A DNA stretch of 64,000 nt from Pseudoxanthomonas sp. J35 (GCF_000513995.1 NZ_AZVB01000003.1:1-64000), one strand, 5' to 3'; positions 47,664-59,167 are shown, counted from the first letter of the stretch. Notes: generated by a model not told the origin, from the sequence alone. Translations and numbers: made by a program.

Positions 47664-50600
47664 TCAGGCGCCGGCGTCCGCCCGTTCCGAGGCGACCGCC
47701 TGCGCCGCCAGCCAGGCGCGCAGGGAGGCCGGCTTCACCGGCTTGGTCAGCAGGCGGTAGCCGCGCTGGCGCGCCTGCCGCTTGAGCTCGTCGCGGCCGT
47801 CGGCGGTGAGCAGCGCGCCGGGGATGCGCCCGCCGGCGGCGCGCAACGCATCCAGCGTGTCGAGGCCGTCGAGGCGGTCGTGCAGGTGGTAGTCGACCAG
47901 CATGGCCTGCGGCGCGCTGTCGGCCATGCGCGCCAGCGCCTCGTCCACCGTGCTGGCGGTGATCGCCACCGCCTGCCAGCGCGACAGCAGCACGCGCATG
48001 CCGTCGAGGATCTCGCTGTCGTTGTCCACGCACAGCACGCGCAGCCCGGCCAGCGAGCCGGACGCGGGCAGGCCGCCGGGCGGGCGCACCGGCGGGGCAG
48101 GCAGCGCGTCCACGCGCGGCACGGTGATCGAGAACATGCTGCCGCGGCCGACCACGCTGTGCGCGTCCAGGCCGTGCCCGAGCAGGCGCGAGATGCGCTG
48201 GCAGATCGACAGGCCCAGGCCGAGGCCGCGCTCGCCCCAGTCGAACGGTTGCTGGTAGCGGTGGAACTCGTCGTAGATCTGGCGCATGTGCTGCTCGGGG
48301 ATGCCCGGGCCGGTGTCCCAGACCTGCAGCACCGCGGCGCTGCCGCGCACGCGCATGCCCATCACGATCCGGCCCTGGCGGGTGTAGCGCAGGGCGTTGG
48401 CGAGGAAGTTCTGCAGCACGCGGCGCAGCAAGCGGCGGTCGCTGCGCACCGGGCAGCTGCGCGCATGCACGCGCAGGTCCAGGCCGCGGCCGGCGGCGAC
48501 CGGGGCGTACTGCGCGGCGAGGTCGCGCAGCAGTTCGGCGGCGTCGAACACGGTGATCTCGGCCTGCAGCGCGCCGGTGTCCAGGCGAGAGACGTCGAGC
48601 AGGCCGTCGAGCAGTTCCTCGGCCGCGCGCAGCGAGGCGTCGACGCGCTCGGCGAGGTGGCGCTGTTCCTCCGGATCCTGGCGACCATCGCGCAGCGCCG
48701 AGGCGAACAGGCGCGCGGCGTTGAGCGGCTGCAGCACGTCGTGGCTGATCGCCGCCAGGAAGCGGGTGCGCGACTGCTGCGCATGCTCGGCCTCGCGGGT
48801 GCGTTCGGCCACGCGCTGTTCCAGGGTCTCGTTGGCTTCGCGCAGCGCCTGCTCGGCGTGCTTGTAGGCGGTGATGTCGTTGTAGCTGGTGACGTAGCCG
48901 CCGCCGGGCAGGGCCTGGCCGCGCATCTCGATCACCGTGCCGTCGCTGCGCACGCGTTCGAACACGTGCGGGGTGCCGGCGCGCATGTGCTCGATGCGCT
49001 TGCGGATGTGCTGTTCGATGTCGCCTTCGCCCAGTTCGCCGCGCTCGGCGTTGTAGCGGATCAGGTCGGCGACCGGGCGGCCGACGTAGAGCATGCCCGG
49101 CGGGTAGCCGAACATCGACTGGTAGCGGCCGTTCCAGGCGACCAGGCGCATGTCCGGGTCGACCACGCTGACCCCGGCGCTGATGTTCTCCAGCGTGGTG
49201 GAGAGGATCTCGCGGTTGAAGCGCAGCTCCTGGCCGGCCTCGTCCAGCAGCGCCATCACCTCGCTCAGGTGCATGCCCGAGCCGCGCAGCACGCTGGTCA
49301 GCACCAGGCGCGCCGAGGCGGCGCCGATCGAGGCGGCCAGCAGGCGCTCGGTGAACTGTATCCAGGCGCGGTCGGCGGCCGCGGTCGGCTGCAGTTCGCG
49401 GCCGAGGGTCACGGCCTGGTCGGCGAAGGCACGGCGGGCGTGGCGTTCGCCGACGATGCGGATCGCCAGCGCCTGCAGGTCGCCGATGCTGACCGTGCCC
49501 GGCCACTCCACCGGCGCCAGGGTCTGGCGCTCGGCGTACGGGTCCAGGAACGGAGCGATGCGCAGGCGCTCGTCGACACCCGGGCGCCAGCGCGCCGAGA
49601 CCACCATCATCACGCCGCTGTTGAGCAGCAGCGACCAGAACGTGCCGTGCGTCAGCGGATCCCAGCCGCTGAGCCCGAACAGCTGCTGCGGCCGCAGCCA
49701 CTGCAGGCCGAACGGACCGGTCTCGATCCAGGAGGGATCGAGGTGGCCGGAGTTGGAGAGCGCCGGCAGCAGCAGCGTGTAGATCCAGGTGGCGAAGCCG
49801 GCGAGCAGGCCGAACTCCACGCCGCGGCGGCTGGCGCCGCGCCAGTACAGGCCACCGATCAGGCCCGGCGCGAACTGCGCCACCGCGGCGAAGGCCATCA
49901 GGCCATAGGCGGCCAGGGTGGTGTCGCCACCGACCCAGCGGTAGTAGCCGTAGGCGCACAGCGCCAGCAGCAGGATCGCCAGGCGGCGCACCCACAGCAC
50001 CAGCGAGGCCACGTCCGCGGCGGCGTGGCGTTCGCCCCAGCCGCGGCGCAGCAGCAGCGGCATGACCAGGTCGTTGCTGACCATCGTCGCCAGCGCGATG
50101 CTGGCCACGATCACCATGCCGGTGGCCGCCGAGAACCCGCCGACATAGGCGGCCAGCGCCAGCGCGTCGCGGCCTTCGGCCAGCGGCAGTGCCAGCACGA
50201 AGGTGTCGCTCGAGACGTGCCCGGCCGGGCCGAACAGCACGACGCCGGCGGCGGCGATCGGCACCACCATCACCGAGATCAGCAGCAGGTAGCCGCTGAA
50301 CATCCAGCGCGCCTTGCGGATGTCGGCCACGTCGCCGCATTCGACCACCGCCACCTGGAACTGGCGCGGCAGGCAGACGATGGCCAGGAAGCTCAGCAGG
50401 GTCTGCCCGACGAAGCCCACCGGCGGCGCCTCCTGGAACAGCGTGCGCGCCGACTCGGCGATATGCAGCCGGTTGCCGCCCAGCCAGTTCCAGGCGAACA
50501 CGCCCACCGCCACCATCGCCACCAGCTTGACCAGCGACTCCAGCGCGATGGCCAGCATCATGCCGTGGTGGTGCTCGGTCGCGTCGACCTGGCGGGTGCC

Positions 50601-51125
50601 GAACAGCGCGGCGAACAGCGCCATCAGCAGGGCCACGTACAGCGCCGGGTCGGCGGCGATGTCGACCTGCTCGGCGTCCTGGCCCGACAGCACGGTCAGG
50701 CTCATCGCCACCGCCTTGAACTGCAGGGCCACGTACGGGATCACGCCGACCAGCGCGATCACCGTGACCAGCGCCGCCAGCCGCCGCGAGCGGCCGTAGC
50801 GGGCGGAGATGAAGTCGGCGATGGAGACGGTGTTCTGGCTGCGCGCGATCAGTGCCAGGCGTTCGATGATCCGCCAGCCGAACAGGAGCAGCAGCACCGG
50901 CCCCAGGTAGATCGGCAGGTAGCCGATGCCGTTGCGCACCGCGCTGCCGACCGCGCCGTAGAAGGTCCACGAGGAGCAGTACACGGCCAGCGCGAGACTG
51001 TAGACCACCGGCCGCAGCCACGGCCGGTCGGGGTACATCGGTCGGCGGTCGCCCCACCACGCCACCGTGAACAGCAGCGCGGCGTACCCGACCGACACCA
51101 GCAGCAGGGTCCAGCTCGGAACCAA
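47664..51125 (-). CDS. Hybrid sensor histidine kinase with SSS-transporter sensor domain
   Basis: 1153 aa from a TTG start supported by a strong gggaggagg RBS. The first ~500 residues form about 13 membrane helices of the sodium:solute symporter family. A PAS domain ([17 protein letters not shown]) lies about 645-770, the HisKA phospho-His is H795 ([16 protein letters not shown]), the HATPase carries [20 protein letters not shown], and a receiver domain ends the protein with D1078 (MLVDYHLHD). CbrA and NahK-like relatives couple transport or sensing of a solute to metabolism; the ligand is unknown. Confidence 0.92.
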   Translation of the reverse strand: MVPSWTLLLVSVGYAALLFTVAWWGDRRPMYPDRPWLRPVVYSLALAVYCSSWTFYGAVGSAVRNGIGYLPIYLGPVLLLLFGWRIIERLALIARSQNTVSIADFISARYGRSRRLAALVTVIALVGVIPYVALQFKAVAMSLTVLSGQDAEQVDIAADPALYVALLMALFAALFGTRQVDATEHHHGMMLAIALESLVKLVAMVAVGVFAWNWLGGNRLHIAESARTLFQEAPPVGFVGQTLLSFLAIVCLPRQFQVAVVECGDVADIRKARWMFSGYLLLISVMVVPIAAAGVVLFGPAGHVSSDTFVLALPLAEGRDALALAAYVGGFSAATGMVIVASIALATMVSNDLVMPLLLRRGWGERHAAADVASLVLWVRRLAILLLALCAYGYYRWVGGDTTLAAYGLMAFAAVAQFAPGLIGGLYWRGASRRGVEFGLLAGFATWIYTLLLPALSNSGHLDPSWIETGPFGLQWLRPQQLFGLSGWDPLTHGTFWSLLLNSGVMMVVSARWRPGVDERLRIAPFLDPYAERQTLAPVEWPGTVSIGDLQALAIRIVGERHARRAFADQAVTLGRELQPTAAADRAWIQFTERLLAASIGAASARLVLTSVLRGSGMHLSEVMALLDEAGQELRFNREILSTTLENISAGVSVVDPDMRLVAWNGRYQSMFGYPPGMLYVGRPVADLIRYNAERGELGEGDIEQHIRKRIEHMRAGTPHVFERVRSDGTVIEMRGQALPGGGYVTSYNDITAYKHAEQALREANETLEQRVAERTREAEHAQQSRTRFLAAISHDVLQPLNAARLFASALRDGRQDPEEQRHLAERVDASLRAAEELLDGLLDVSRLDTGALQAEITVFDAAELLRDLAAQYAPVAAGRGLDLRVHARSCPVRSDRRLLRRVLQNFLANALRYTRQGRIVMGMRVRGSAAVLQVWDTGPGIPEQHMRQIYDEFHRYQQPFDWGERGLGLGLSICQRISRLLGHGLDAHSVVGRGSMFSITVPRVDALPAPPVRPPGGLPASGSLAGLRVLCVDNDSEILDGMRVLLSRWQAVAITASTVDEALARMADSAPQAMLVDYHLHDRLDGLDTLDALRAAGGRIPGALLTADGRDELKRQARQRGYRLLTKPVKPASLRAWLAAQAVASERADAGA

Positions 51126-51219
51126 CGGGCGCCTCCTCCCTTGAACGCCCGAGTGTACTGCGGCGCATGGCCGGAGTGCGGCGCACGCCCTTGCCTGCGG
51201 GCCCCCGGGCCGGCAATCT

Positions 51220-51233
51220 CGACAACGCTGTCA
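51220..51233. promoter_or_regulatory. LacI-type operator candidate upstream of the cellobionate genes
   Basis: CGACAACGCTGTCA is an imperfect palindrome with a central CG and GACA...TGTC arms, as in LacI-family operators (TGNNANCGNTNNCA style). It lies 68 bases before the transporter ATG, in the 175-base divergent region. No repressor gene is in the window. Confidence 0.4.
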
Positions 51234-51300
51234 GGCAGACGAGGGTACGGGCGGGCGATGGTCCCCGCCGCCGGCCGTCGCCACTCCAGGGCGAGGGACC

Positions 51301-52683
51301 ATGGGCCACGAACGGACCGGGACGGACGCGGGCGGCACCGATGTGCGTCTGCCGCTGCGCGAGAAGATCGGCTACGGCATCGGCGATTTCGGCTTCAACC
51401 TCTACTGGGCCAACATCTCGGCCTTCCTGCTGATCTTCTACACCGACGTGATGGGCCTGGCCGCGGCCGCGGTCGGCACGATGATGCTGGTCACCAAGGT
51501 GGTCGACGCGGTCACCGACCCGGTGATGGGCGCGATTGCCGACCGCACGCGCAGCCGCTGGGGCCGGTTCCGCCCCTGGCTGCTGTTCGGCGCGCTGCCG
51601 CTGGCCTGCGCTGGCGTGCTCACCTGGACGGTGCCCGACTTCGGCCCGGGCGGGCGCCTGGCCTGGGCGTACGCGACCTTCACCCTGATGATGCTGGCCT
51701 ACACCGTGCTGGCGATGCCTTACTCGGCGCTGTCCGGGGTGATGACCGCCGACAGCCAGCAGCGCACCACGCTGATCAGCTTCCGCTTCATCGCCGCCTT
51801 CGCCGGCACCACCGTGGTCAACTGGCTGACCCCGGACCTGGTGCGCTGGCTTGGTGGCGGCGACGAAGCGCTGGGCTGGCAGCTGACCCTGGGCCTGTAC
51901 GGCGTGGTCGCGGTGGCCTGCTTCGCCACCGTGTTCGGCACGACCCGCGAACGGATCCAGCCGGTGGCGGTGGCCAGGCATGCCGTGCGCCAGGACATCG
52001 CCGACCTGCTGCGCAACCGGCCGTGGCTGGTGCTGTTCGTGCTGGCGCTGGTCATCATGGTCACCATCGTCATGCGCAGCGGCACGCTGGTGTACTACCT
52101 CAAGTACCACGTGGAGCGGCCGGAGCTGACCGGGCTGTTCCTCGGCACCTATTCGGTGGCGCTGGCGGTGGGTGCGGCGTCGACGCCGCTGATGACCCGC
52201 TTCGTCGACAAGAAGCACCTGCTGATGTGGCTGATGGCCGGGGTCGGCGTGCTCAGCTGCGCGATGTACCTGGTACCGCCTTCGTCGGTATGGGCGATGC
52301 TGGCGATGAACATCGCCATCGGCCTGCTGGTGGGGCCGAAGTCGCCGCTGGCGTTCTCGATGTACGCCGACTGCGCCGACTACACCGAGTGGAAGACCGG
52401 GCGCCGCGCCACCGCGATGACCTTCGCCGCGGCGACGTTCTCGCAGAAGCTGGGCGGCGCGCTGGCCTCGGCGATGATCGCCTGGGTGCTGGCGGGCATG
52501 GGCTACGTCGCCAACCAGGCGCAGACCGACGCCTCGCGGCTGGGCATCGCGCTGCTGCTGACCGTTATCCCCGGCGTGGTCGCGCTGCTGGCGGCGGCCG
52601 TGATGCTGGCCTATCCACTGGACGACCGCACGCTGGCGCGGATCCAGGGCGAGCTGGACGCGCGGCGGGAGGCGACGGCATGA
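51301..52683 (+). CDS. GPH-family sugar:cation symporter, probable cellobionate importer
   Basis: 460 aa, 12 membrane helices, MFS glycoside-pentoside-hexuronide subfamily: [19 protein letters not shown] and [20 protein letters not shown], then WGRFRPWLL in the 2-3 loop are signature motifs; [14 protein letters not shown] is also typical. The substrate is inferred from the coupled downstream genes. The stop overlaps the next ATG by 4 bases. Confidence 0.9.
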   Translation: MGHERTGTDAGGTDVRLPLREKIGYGIGDFGFNLYWANISAFLLIFYTDVMGLAAAAVGTMMLVTKVVDAVTDPVMGAIADRTRSRWGRFRPWLLFGALPLACAGVLTWTVPDFGPGGRLAWAYATFTLMMLAYTVLAMPYSALSGVMTADSQQRTTLISFRFIAAFAGTTVVNWLTPDLVRWLGGGDEALGWQLTLGLYGVVAVACFATVFGTTRERIQPVAVARHAVRQDIADLLRNRPWLVLFVLALVIMVTIVMRSGTLVYYLKYHVERPELTGLFLGTYSVALAVGAASTPLMTRFVDKKHLLMWLMAGVGVLSCAMYLVPPSSVWAMLAMNIAIGLLVGPKSPLAFSMYADCADYTEWKTGRRATAMTFAAATFSQKLGGALASAMIAWVLAGMGYVANQAQTDASRLGIALLLTVIPGVVALLAAAVMLAYPLDDRTLARIQGELDARREATA

Positions 52684-55067
52684 GCGCGCCGCCGGCGATC
52701 CGGGCGCCGTGCCGCTTCGAGGAGGGCGGCCGCCGGGTGGTGCTGGACAGCCCCACCGCCATGCCGGACGCGTCCACCTTCCTGTGGAACCGGCACATGC
52801 TGCTGCAGCTCAACTGCCGTGGCTACGCCACCGCGCAGTTCATGCAGCCGGAGCCGGCCAAGTACGCGCACGCGCCGGTGCTGGAGGCGAAGACCTTCAT
52901 GCAGCCGGAGCAGCCGTACTACGCGCACCATCCCGGCCGCTTCTGCTACGTGCGCGACGAGGAGAACGGCGCGCTGTTCTCCGCGCCGCACGCGCCGGTG
53001 AACCGCACGCCGGAGTCCTTCGCCTTCTCCGCAGGCCTGGCCGACGTGCGCTGGACCGTGCGCTGCGGCGGCATCGAGGTGGAGCTGCGCGTGTCGCTGC
53101 CGCCGGACGAGGTGGCCGAGCTGTGGACGCTGCGCGTGCGCAACGTCTCCGGCCGCCGCCGCCGGCTGAGCCTGTATCCGTACTTCCCGGTCGGCTACAT
53201 GTCGTGGATGAACCAGTCCGGCGCCTACCGCCCGGACCTGGGCGGGATCGTGTGCAGCAGCGTCACCCCGTACCAGAAGGTTGCCGACTGGTTCCGCCAG
53301 CGCGATTTCAAGGACCTGACCGTGCTGTTGCACGAGCGCGTGCCCGACGCCTGGGAAGCCAACCAGGCCGCGTTCGAGGGCGAGGGCGGGCTGCACGCGC
53401 CGGATGCCATCGTCGTGCGCGAGACCCTGGCCGGCGGCGACGCGCTTTACGAGACGCCGGCGGCGATCCTGCAGTACCGGGTGTTCCTCGAGGCCGAAGG
53501 CGTGGAGGAGTTCCGCTTCCTGTTCGCGCCCGCGCACGATGAGGCGGAGGTGGCGGTGTTGCGCGCGCGCTGCCTGTCGGCGCAGGGCTTCGCCGCCGCG
53601 GCCAAGGCCTGCGACGAGTACCTGCACGACGCCCGCGGCTGCCTGCGCATCGCCACGCCGGATCCGTGGCTGGACGCGTTCGCCAACCACTGGCTGCCGC
53701 GGCAGGTCTTCTACCACGGCGATTCCAATCGCCTCACCACCGATCCGCAGACCCGCAACTTCCTGCAGGACCACATGGGCATGGCCTATCTGCGCCCGGC
53801 CACGGCGCGCGCCGCGTTCCTGCACGCGCTGGCGCAGCAGGAACCGGGCGGGGCGATGCCCGACGGCATCCTGCTGGTGGAAGGCGCCGAGCTGAAGTAC
53901 ATCAACCAGGTCCCGCACACCGACCATTGCGTGTGGCTGCCGGTGTTCCTGCAGGCCTACCTCGACGAGACCGGCGACGCCGGCCTGCTGCGCGAGGTCG
54001 TGCGCGACCGCACCGGCGAGGACGCCGACGTGGCCACGCGCCTGGACCGGGCGATGCGCTGGTTGCTGGCCCAGCGCGACGAACGCGGGCTGAGCTGGAT
54101 CGCGCAGGGCGACTGGTGCGACCCGATGAACATGGTCGGCTGGAAGGGGCGCGGCGTTTCCGGCTGGCTGTCGCTGGCCAGCGCATACGCGCTGCGGCTG
54201 TGGGCCGGGATCTGCGCGCGCCACGGCCGCGTCGCCGAGGCGGCGGCGTTCGAGGCCGGCGCCGAGGGCTTCAACGCGGCGATGAACCGGCACCTGTGGG
54301 ACGGCGACTGGTACGGCCGCGGCATCACCGACGACGGCGTGGCCTTCGGCGTGCGCGCCGACAGCGAAGGCCGCATCTACCTCAACCCGCAGAGCTGGGC
54401 GATGCTCAGCGGCGCCGCCGACGAGGCCAGGCGCGCGCGCCTGCTCGAGGCGGTGGACGCGCAGCTGGTCTCGCCCTGGGGCGTGGCGATGCTGGATCCG
54501 CCCTACACCGGCATGCGCGAGGACGTGGGCCGGCTGACCCAGAAGTTCCCGGGCTCGGCCGAGAACGGCGCGGTCTACAACCACGCCGCGGCGTTCTACC
54601 TGCACAGCCTCTACCACGTCGGCGAAGCCGACCGCGCCTGGCGCACGCTGCGCGCGATGCTGGCCGGCCCCGATCCGCAGGACTGCGTGCAGCGCGGGCA
54701 GCTGCCGGTGTTCGTGCCCAACTATTACCGCGGCGCCTGGCGCCTGCATCCGCGCACCGCCGGGCGTTCCAGCCAGCTGTTCAACACCGGCACCGCGGCC
54801 TGGCTGTACCGCTGCCTGGTCGAAGGCCTGTTCGGTCTGCGCGGCGAAGGCGACGGCCTGCGCATCGCCCCGCAGCTGCCTTCGCACTGGCCGCGCGCGC
54901 AGGTGCTGCGCCGGTTCCGCGGCGCCGGGTTCGAGGTGGAGATCGAGCGCGTGGCGGGCGTGGCCGCGCCCCGCGTCACGGTGGACGGCCAGCTGCTGGA
55001 GGATGGCCTGCTGCCGGCGGTGGAAGCCGGGCGCCGCTACGCGGTGCGGGTGGAGCTGCCTGCATGA
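52680..55067 (+). CDS. Cellobionate phosphorylase-like GH94 enzyme (NdvB/CBAP type)
   Basis: 795 aa. An N-terminal beta-sandwich includes [33 protein letters not shown]. The (alpha/alpha)6 catalytic domain has [24 protein letters not shown] with the acid Asp at D481, [12 protein letters not shown] and [14 protein letters not shown]. Close to Xanthomonas NdvB, shown to phosphorolyse cellobionate to alpha-glucose-1-phosphate and gluconate. The coupled gluconokinase supports that over cellobiose. Confidence 0.85.
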   Translation: MSAPPAIRAPCRFEEGGRRVVLDSPTAMPDASTFLWNRHMLLQLNCRGYATAQFMQPEPAKYAHAPVLEAKTFMQPEQPYYAHHPGRFCYVRDEENGALFSAPHAPVNRTPESFAFSAGLADVRWTVRCGGIEVELRVSLPPDEVAELWTLRVRNVSGRRRRLSLYPYFPVGYMSWMNQSGAYRPDLGGIVCSSVTPYQKVADWFRQRDFKDLTVLLHERVPDAWEANQAAFEGEGGLHAPDAIVVRETLAGGDALYETPAAILQYRVFLEAEGVEEFRFLFAPAHDEAEVAVLRARCLSAQGFAAAAKACDEYLHDARGCLRIATPDPWLDAFANHWLPRQVFYHGDSNRLTTDPQTRNFLQDHMGMAYLRPATARAAFLHALAQQEPGGAMPDGILLVEGAELKYINQVPHTDHCVWLPVFLQAYLDETGDAGLLREVVRDRTGEDADVATRLDRAMRWLLAQRDERGLSWIAQGDWCDPMNMVGWKGRGVSGWLSLASAYALRLWAGICARHGRVAEAAAFEAGAEGFNAAMNRHLWDGDWYGRGITDDGVAFGVRADSEGRIYLNPQSWAMLSGAADEARRARLLEAVDAQLVSPWGVAMLDPPYTGMREDVGRLTQKFPGSAENGAVYNHAAAFYLHSLYHVGEADRAWRTLRAMLAGPDPQDCVQRGQLPVFVPNYYRGAWRLHPRTAGRSSQLFNTGTAAWLYRCLVEGLFGLRGEGDGLRIAPQLPSHWPRAQVLRRFRGAGFEVEIERVAGVAAPRVTVDGQLLEDGLLPAVEAGRRYAVRVELPA

Positions 55068-55573
55068 CGCCGCAGGTGGCGATCGTGATGGGCGTGTCCG
55101 GCAGCGGCAAGACCACGCTGGCGCAGGCCATCGCCGCGGAATGGCCGGCGACCTTCCTCGACGCCGATGACTTCCACAGCGCGCGCGCGAAGGCGCGGAT
55201 GGCCTCCGGGTTGCCGCTGACCGACCGCATGCGCGCGCCGTGGGTGGCGCGCATCGCCGCGGACCTGGGGCGGCGCGTGGCTACCGGCGAGCGCGTGGCG
55301 TTGGCGTTCTCCGGCCTGCGCCGGCGCCACCGCGACCGCCTGCGCGCCACCGGCCTGCCGCTGCGCTTCCTGTTCCTGCAGGGCGACGCGTCGCTGATCG
55401 CCACGCGCATGTCGGCGCGGCGGGGCCATTACATGCCGGTGTCGCTGCTGGACAGCCAGTTCGCCACGCTGGAACCGCCGCTGGACGAGGCGGACGTGGT
55501 GGCGATCCCGGTGGAGCTGGCGACGGACGAACAACTGCGCCGGGCGCTGGCCGCGCTCGACCGTCCGGATTGA
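55064..55573 (+). CDS. gntK: Gluconokinase GntK
   Basis: 169 aa, P-loop GVSGSGKT at 10-17, [17 protein letters not shown] with the gluconate-binding Asp/His, [12 protein letters not shown], and a late [16 protein letters not shown]. It phosphorylates gluconate to 6-phosphogluconate. The ATG overlaps the phosphorylase stop by 4 bases. In this operon it consumes the gluconate released by the GH94 enzyme. Confidence 0.94.
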   Translation: MTPQVAIVMGVSGSGKTTLAQAIAAEWPATFLDADDFHSARAKARMASGLPLTDRMRAPWVARIAADLGRRVATGERVALAFSGLRRRHRDRLRATGLPLRFLFLQGDASLIATRMSARRGHYMPVSLLDSQFATLEPPLDEADVVAIPVELATDEQLRRALAALDRPD

Positions 55574-55601
55574 GCGCGGCGTGTCGTGGCGCCGCGGGCG
55601 C

Positions 55602-56987
55602 TCAGGCCGCGGCGGCCTGCGCCGTGGTGAACGCGCGCGCGATGGCCTGCGCCTGCACGCGCAGTTCGGGCACGGCGATGGTTTCCCAGGCCTCGCCGAT
55701 GCGCAGGCTGCCGATCACGCGCAGGTCCTCGTGCGGGCGGCCGTCGGCGTCGAGCAGCCGGCCCTCGGCATCGATGTCCAGGCCGATGCCGTGCGGACCC
55801 GGGCGCGCGTGGCCTTCGCCCAGCAGCTGTTCCAGCAGCGGGTTGCGCATGGCCTGGACGCGCAGCTCCAGGCCGGTGGCGTTGACCACGTGGTCGACGT
55901 CCAGCACCAGGCTGCGTCCGTCGCGGGTGCGCGCGGTCAGCTGCACGCAGCGCTGGCCGGCCACGGCCATGTCCAGGCGCGCGCGGTGCAGGACCAGGCG
56001 CCCGTCCGCGTACCAGTCGGCGAGGATCGCGCCGACTTCCGGGGCGATGCGGTGGCGGTGGATGTCCCAGTAGCGCACGGCGTGGCGCAGGAAGCGGCGC
56101 TGCTCGGCCGCGTCGAGCGAACGCCACAGTGCCTGGCCGTGCGGGCGCAGCCGTTCCATCACCGCCTGCCAGGGCAGGCCGCGCGCGGCTGCGTCGCGCA
56201 TGCCCTGGCGCAGGCGGCGCAGGCGTTCGCGCACGCCCAGCGGATGCAGCGCGTCGACGTCGAAGGCCTCGTCCGCCGCGGGGTTGGTGGAGTGCGCGCG
56301 CGGCAGCATCGCGTGGCGCGAGAGCAGGTGGATGCGGCCGCGGTGGCCGTTGGCATCGAGGGTGAGCAGCACGTCGACCATGCTCAGGCCGGTGCCGACG
56401 ATGCACACCTCGGCCGCCGGGTCGATCGCGGCGACGCCGGCGTAATCCCAGGCGTCGACCAGCCGCGGCCGCGCCAGCGCGCCGGAACCGCGCACCGGCA
56501 GCGGGCGCTGCGCATTGCCCACGGCCAGCACCACGCGCTCGGCCAGGGCCGTGCCCTGCGCCGAGGACAGGCGCCAGCCATCGGCCTCGCGGGCCAGGGC
56601 CTCGATCCGCCAGGGCAGGACTTCCAGCGAAGCCGGGCTGGCCTGGCGCGCGTCGTGCAGCCGGTCGGCCAGGTAGCGGGCGTAGTCGCGGCGCGGCGCG
56701 TAGCCATGGGCCAGCGCTTCGCGCGAGGCGCCGGCGTGCTCCGGACGGGCGGCGAACCAGTCCAGGAAGTCGGACGGGCGGTCCGGCAGCGCGCTCATCC
56801 GCCCGGTCGGCACGTTGAGCAGGTGCTCGGGCCGCTGGGTGGAGTAGGCGATGCCCTCGGCCAGGCGCGGCGCGGGCTCGAACACCGCGATCCGCAAGGG
56901 CGTGGCGGCCTGGCGCAGGTGCTGGATCGCGGCCAGCGTTCCGGCGGCGGCGCCACCGACGATCGCGATGTCGAAGCGGGGATGCAT
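55602..56987 (-). CDS. FAD/NAD(P)-binding protein (COG4529 family)
   Basis: 461 aa. N-terminal FAD Rossmann motif FDIAIVGGAAAGTLAA, then GIAYSTQRPEHLLNVPTGRM, RRDYARYLADRL, a second dinucleotide motif VCIVGTGLSMVDVL and C-terminal DHVVNATG. These match the uncharacterised COG4529 flavoproteins. The substrate is unknown. It stands convergent with gntK (28-base gap). Confidence 0.87.
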   Translation of the reverse strand: MHPRFDIAIVGGAAAGTLAAIQHLRQAATPLRIAVFEPAPRLAEGIAYSTQRPEHLLNVPTGRMSALPDRPSDFLDWFAARPEHAGASREALAHGYAPRRDYARYLADRLHDARQASPASLEVLPWRIEALAREADGWRLSSAQGTALAERVVLAVGNAQRPLPVRGSGALARPRLVDAWDYAGVAAIDPAAEVCIVGTGLSMVDVLLTLDANGHRGRIHLLSRHAMLPRAHSTNPAADEAFDVDALHPLGVRERLRRLRQGMRDAAARGLPWQAVMERLRPHGQALWRSLDAAEQRRFLRHAVRYWDIHRHRIAPEVGAILADWYADGRLVLHRARLDMAVAGQRCVQLTARTRDGRSLVLDVDHVVNATGLELRVQAMRNPLLEQLLGEGHARPGPHGIGLDIDAEGRLLDADGRPHEDLRVIGSLRIGEAWETIAVPELRVQAQAIARAFTTAQAAAA

Positions 56988-57034
56988 GGGTCGATTCTAC
57001 CGGGTGGCTCCGTCGGGTGGCCCCGGGGAACCGC

Positions 57035-58450
57035 CTACATGAACGAGTCGGCCAGCCGGGCCAGGCCCTCCAGGCTGCGCTTCCAGGCCGGACGGCGCCG
57101 CCACTGTTCCAGCGACAGCTGCTCCGAATGGCGCAGGTAGTCCTCCTCGATCCGGTGCATCCGCCGGACCACCTCGCGGTCGTAGCACAGCAGCCCGATC
57201 TCGGCGTTCAGGGCGAAGGAGCGGATGTCCAGGTTGATCGAGCTGACCAGCGCCACCGAATCGTCCACGCTCAGGTGCTTGGCGTGCATGAAGTGCGGCC
57301 GGTACAGGGCGATCTTCACCCCGGCCTGGAGCAGCTCCTCGTAGTAGGACTGCTGGGCGAGGAACAGCAGGCGCTGGTTGTTGGTCGCCGACAGCACCAG
57401 CTGCACCTCCACCCCCGACAGCGCGGCGATGCGCAGCGCGCTGAGGGTGGCGTCGTCGGGCACGAAGTAGGGCGTGGTCAGCACCAGCCGGTGCTGGGCC
57501 AGGTGGATCAGCGAGGTCACCGTCTCGCCGGCGTTGCGGAACGGGTAGGCCGGGCCGCTGGGCAGCAGCTGCGCGGCCACGTCCTCCTCCTGGATCGGTC
57601 GCGCCGGCGAGACCTCCAGCATCTGCCCGGTTTCCAGGTACCAGTCGCTGGCGAACACCGCCTCCATGTGCGAGACGATCGGGCCGCGGCAGCGCGCGAC
57701 CAGTTCGCGGTTCGGATGCCCCGGGACGAACACCGCCTCGGCCAGGTTCTGTGAACCGACGTAGCCGACGTGGTCGTCGATCACCGCGATCTTGCGGTGG
57801 TTGCGCAGGTCCATGCGGCTGCTGCGGCGCCAGCGCAGGCCGCCGGGCATCATCCGCTCCACGTCCACCCCGGCGGCACGCAGCTGGCGGGCGAAGCGCC
57901 GGTAGCCGCGCTTGGCCCCGATCGCGTCCAGCAGCAGCCGGCAGCGCACGCCGCGTCCGGCCGCGCGCGCCAGCGCATCGGACACCGCCTGGCCGACCGC
58001 GTCGTCGAACATCAGGTAGTACAGCAGGTGCACACGCACCCGCGCCGCGTCGATGTCGGCGACCAAGCGGGCGATCGAGGCGTCGTAGTCGTCGAGCAGC
58101 TCCACCCCGTTGCCGCGCACCGGCATGAAATCGCCCAGGCGCTCGACCAGCGGCGCGGTCTCGGCCGCAGCTCCGGTCGGCGGCGGCTGCCAGCGCAGCG
58201 CCCGCTGCGGCCGCTGGCCCTCGCGGATCGCCTGCGAGGCCTGGCCCTGGCGCAGCCGGCGCTGCCGCGACAGCCACGGCTGCCCGAGCAGCAGGTACAG
58301 CGGCAGGCCGACCAGCGGCAGGAAGAACACCAGCAGCAGCCAGCTGCGCGCGGCAGCCGGCGTCGAACGGGTCGGGATCCACCACAGCGCGGCCAGGCGG
58401 ACCAGCCAGTCCAGCGCCAGCAGGAGGGTGCCGGTGGACCAGTCGCTCAT
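57035..58450 (-). CDS. cls: Cardiolipin synthase (phospholipase D superfamily)
   Basis: 471 aa. The start at 58450 gives MSDWST and two N-terminal membrane helices. Two HKD motifs are complete: NHRKIAVIDD with GSQN and HAKHLSVDD with SSINLD. It joins phosphatidylglycerol molecules into cardiolipin at the inner membrane. The frame extends upstream to 58534, but the signal-like helices favour 58450. Confidence 0.94.
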   Translation of the reverse strand: MSDWSTGTLLLALDWLVRLAALWWIPTRSTPAAARSWLLLVFFLPLVGLPLYLLLGQPWLSRQRRLRQGQASQAIREGQRPQRALRWQPPPTGAAAETAPLVERLGDFMPVRGNGVELLDDYDASIARLVADIDAARVRVHLLYYLMFDDAVGQAVSDALARAAGRGVRCRLLLDAIGAKRGYRRFARQLRAAGVDVERMMPGGLRWRRSSRMDLRNHRKIAVIDDHVGYVGSQNLAEAVFVPGHPNRELVARCRGPIVSHMEAVFASDWYLETGQMLEVSPARPIQEEDVAAQLLPSGPAYPFRNAGETVTSLIHLAQHRLVLTTPYFVPDDATLSALRIAALSGVEVQLVLSATNNQRLLFLAQQSYYEELLQAGVKIALYRPHFMHAKHLSVDDSVALVSSINLDIRSFALNAEIGLLCYDREVVRRMHRIEEDYLRHSEQLSLEQWRRRPAWKRSLEGLARLADSFM

Positions 58451-58538
58451 CGGGACGCCTGCATGGCCGGGACCGGCCGATTCTGCGGGCAGGAGCGCTG
58501 CCGGCCAAGCCCGCCTCGGCCTGGCGGCGGGCAAAAGA

Positions 58539-58562
58539 AAAGCCCGCCGGTGGCGGGCTTTT
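58539..58562 (-). terminator. Intrinsic terminator after rpmG
   Basis: aaagcccgcc-ggt-ggcgggcttt is a nearly perfect 10-bp stem, 22 bases after the rpmG stop. Read leftward, the T run (cttttcttttgcc) follows. Confidence 0.85.
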
Positions 58563-58584
58563 CCAGAACAGCGGAGGCGACCAG

Positions 58585-58749
58585 TTACTTGATCTTGCCT
58601 TCCTTGTAGATCACGTGCTTGCGAACGACGGGATCGTACTTCTTGATCTCCATCTTGTTCGGCGTGTTCTTCTTGTTCTTGTCGGTGGTGTAGAAGTGGC
58701 CGGTGCCGGCCGAGGAGATCAGGCGGATCTTGTCGCGCTTGGATGCCAT
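58585..58749 (-). CDS. rpmG: 50S ribosomal protein L33
   Basis: 54 aa: [20 protein letters not shown], then [20 protein letters not shown] and [14 protein letters not shown]. This is a full-length L33 of the zinc-free type (no CxxC). It lies 13 bases after rpmB and is followed by a terminator. An aggag RBS (gaggagtaatcgacc read leftward) precedes the ATG. Confidence 0.97.
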   Translation of the reverse strand: MASKRDKIRLISSAGTGHFYTTDKNKKNTPNKMEIKKYDPVVRKHVIYKEGKIK

Positions 58750-58762
58750 GGTCGATTACTCC

Positions 58763-58999
58763 TCAGATCTTCTCGCCACGCGCGCGCAGCTCGGCCAGAA
58801 CGGAGTCGATGCCGTTCTTGTCGATGGTGCGCAGGGCAGCGGTGGAAACACGCAGCTTCACCCAACGGTTCTCGGAGGCCACCCAGAAGCGGCGCTCGTG
58901 CAGGTTGGGGAGGAAACGGCGGCGGGTCTTGTTGTTTGCGTGCGAGACGTTGTTGCCGGTCTGCACGCTCTTGCCGGTGACTTGGCAAACGCGGGACAT
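58763..58999 (-). CDS. rpmB: 50S ribosomal protein L28
   Basis: 78 aa. [20 protein letters not shown] and [19 protein letters not shown] are diagnostic; the C-terminus is [18 protein letters not shown]. First gene of the rpmBG operon. The promoter at 59168-59196 gives a leader of about 160 bases. Confidence 0.98.
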   Translation of the reverse strand: MSRVCQVTGKSVQTGNNVSHANNKTRRRFLPNLHERRFWVASENRWVKLRVSTAALRTIDKNGIDSVLAELRARGEKI

Positions 59000-59167
59000 A
59001 CGCACCTCGAAAGGTCTGGTGTCGCCCATAGCCCGGGAGACGGCGGCCCCGCGACCGTTCCCTCGTGGGAATGGCGCACGCGATGCGGGAAGGGGTTCGA
59101 CTGCGGTGGCGGCCCCGGATCGCGTTCCCGGGCTGCCGGTCCGGGTCACGGACGCAGCGAGCCGCGC

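Noticed and set aside
47650-52218. A 1522-aa open frame on the minus strand
   Set aside because: Arg/Pro/Gly-rich shadow of the kinase and of the divergent transporter; no motifs.
47880-55067. A 2395-aa open frame on the plus strand
   Set aside because: Only its last third (52680-55067) is the GH94 gene; the rest runs antisense through the hybrid kinase and in a wrong frame of the transporter, a GC-rich shadow.
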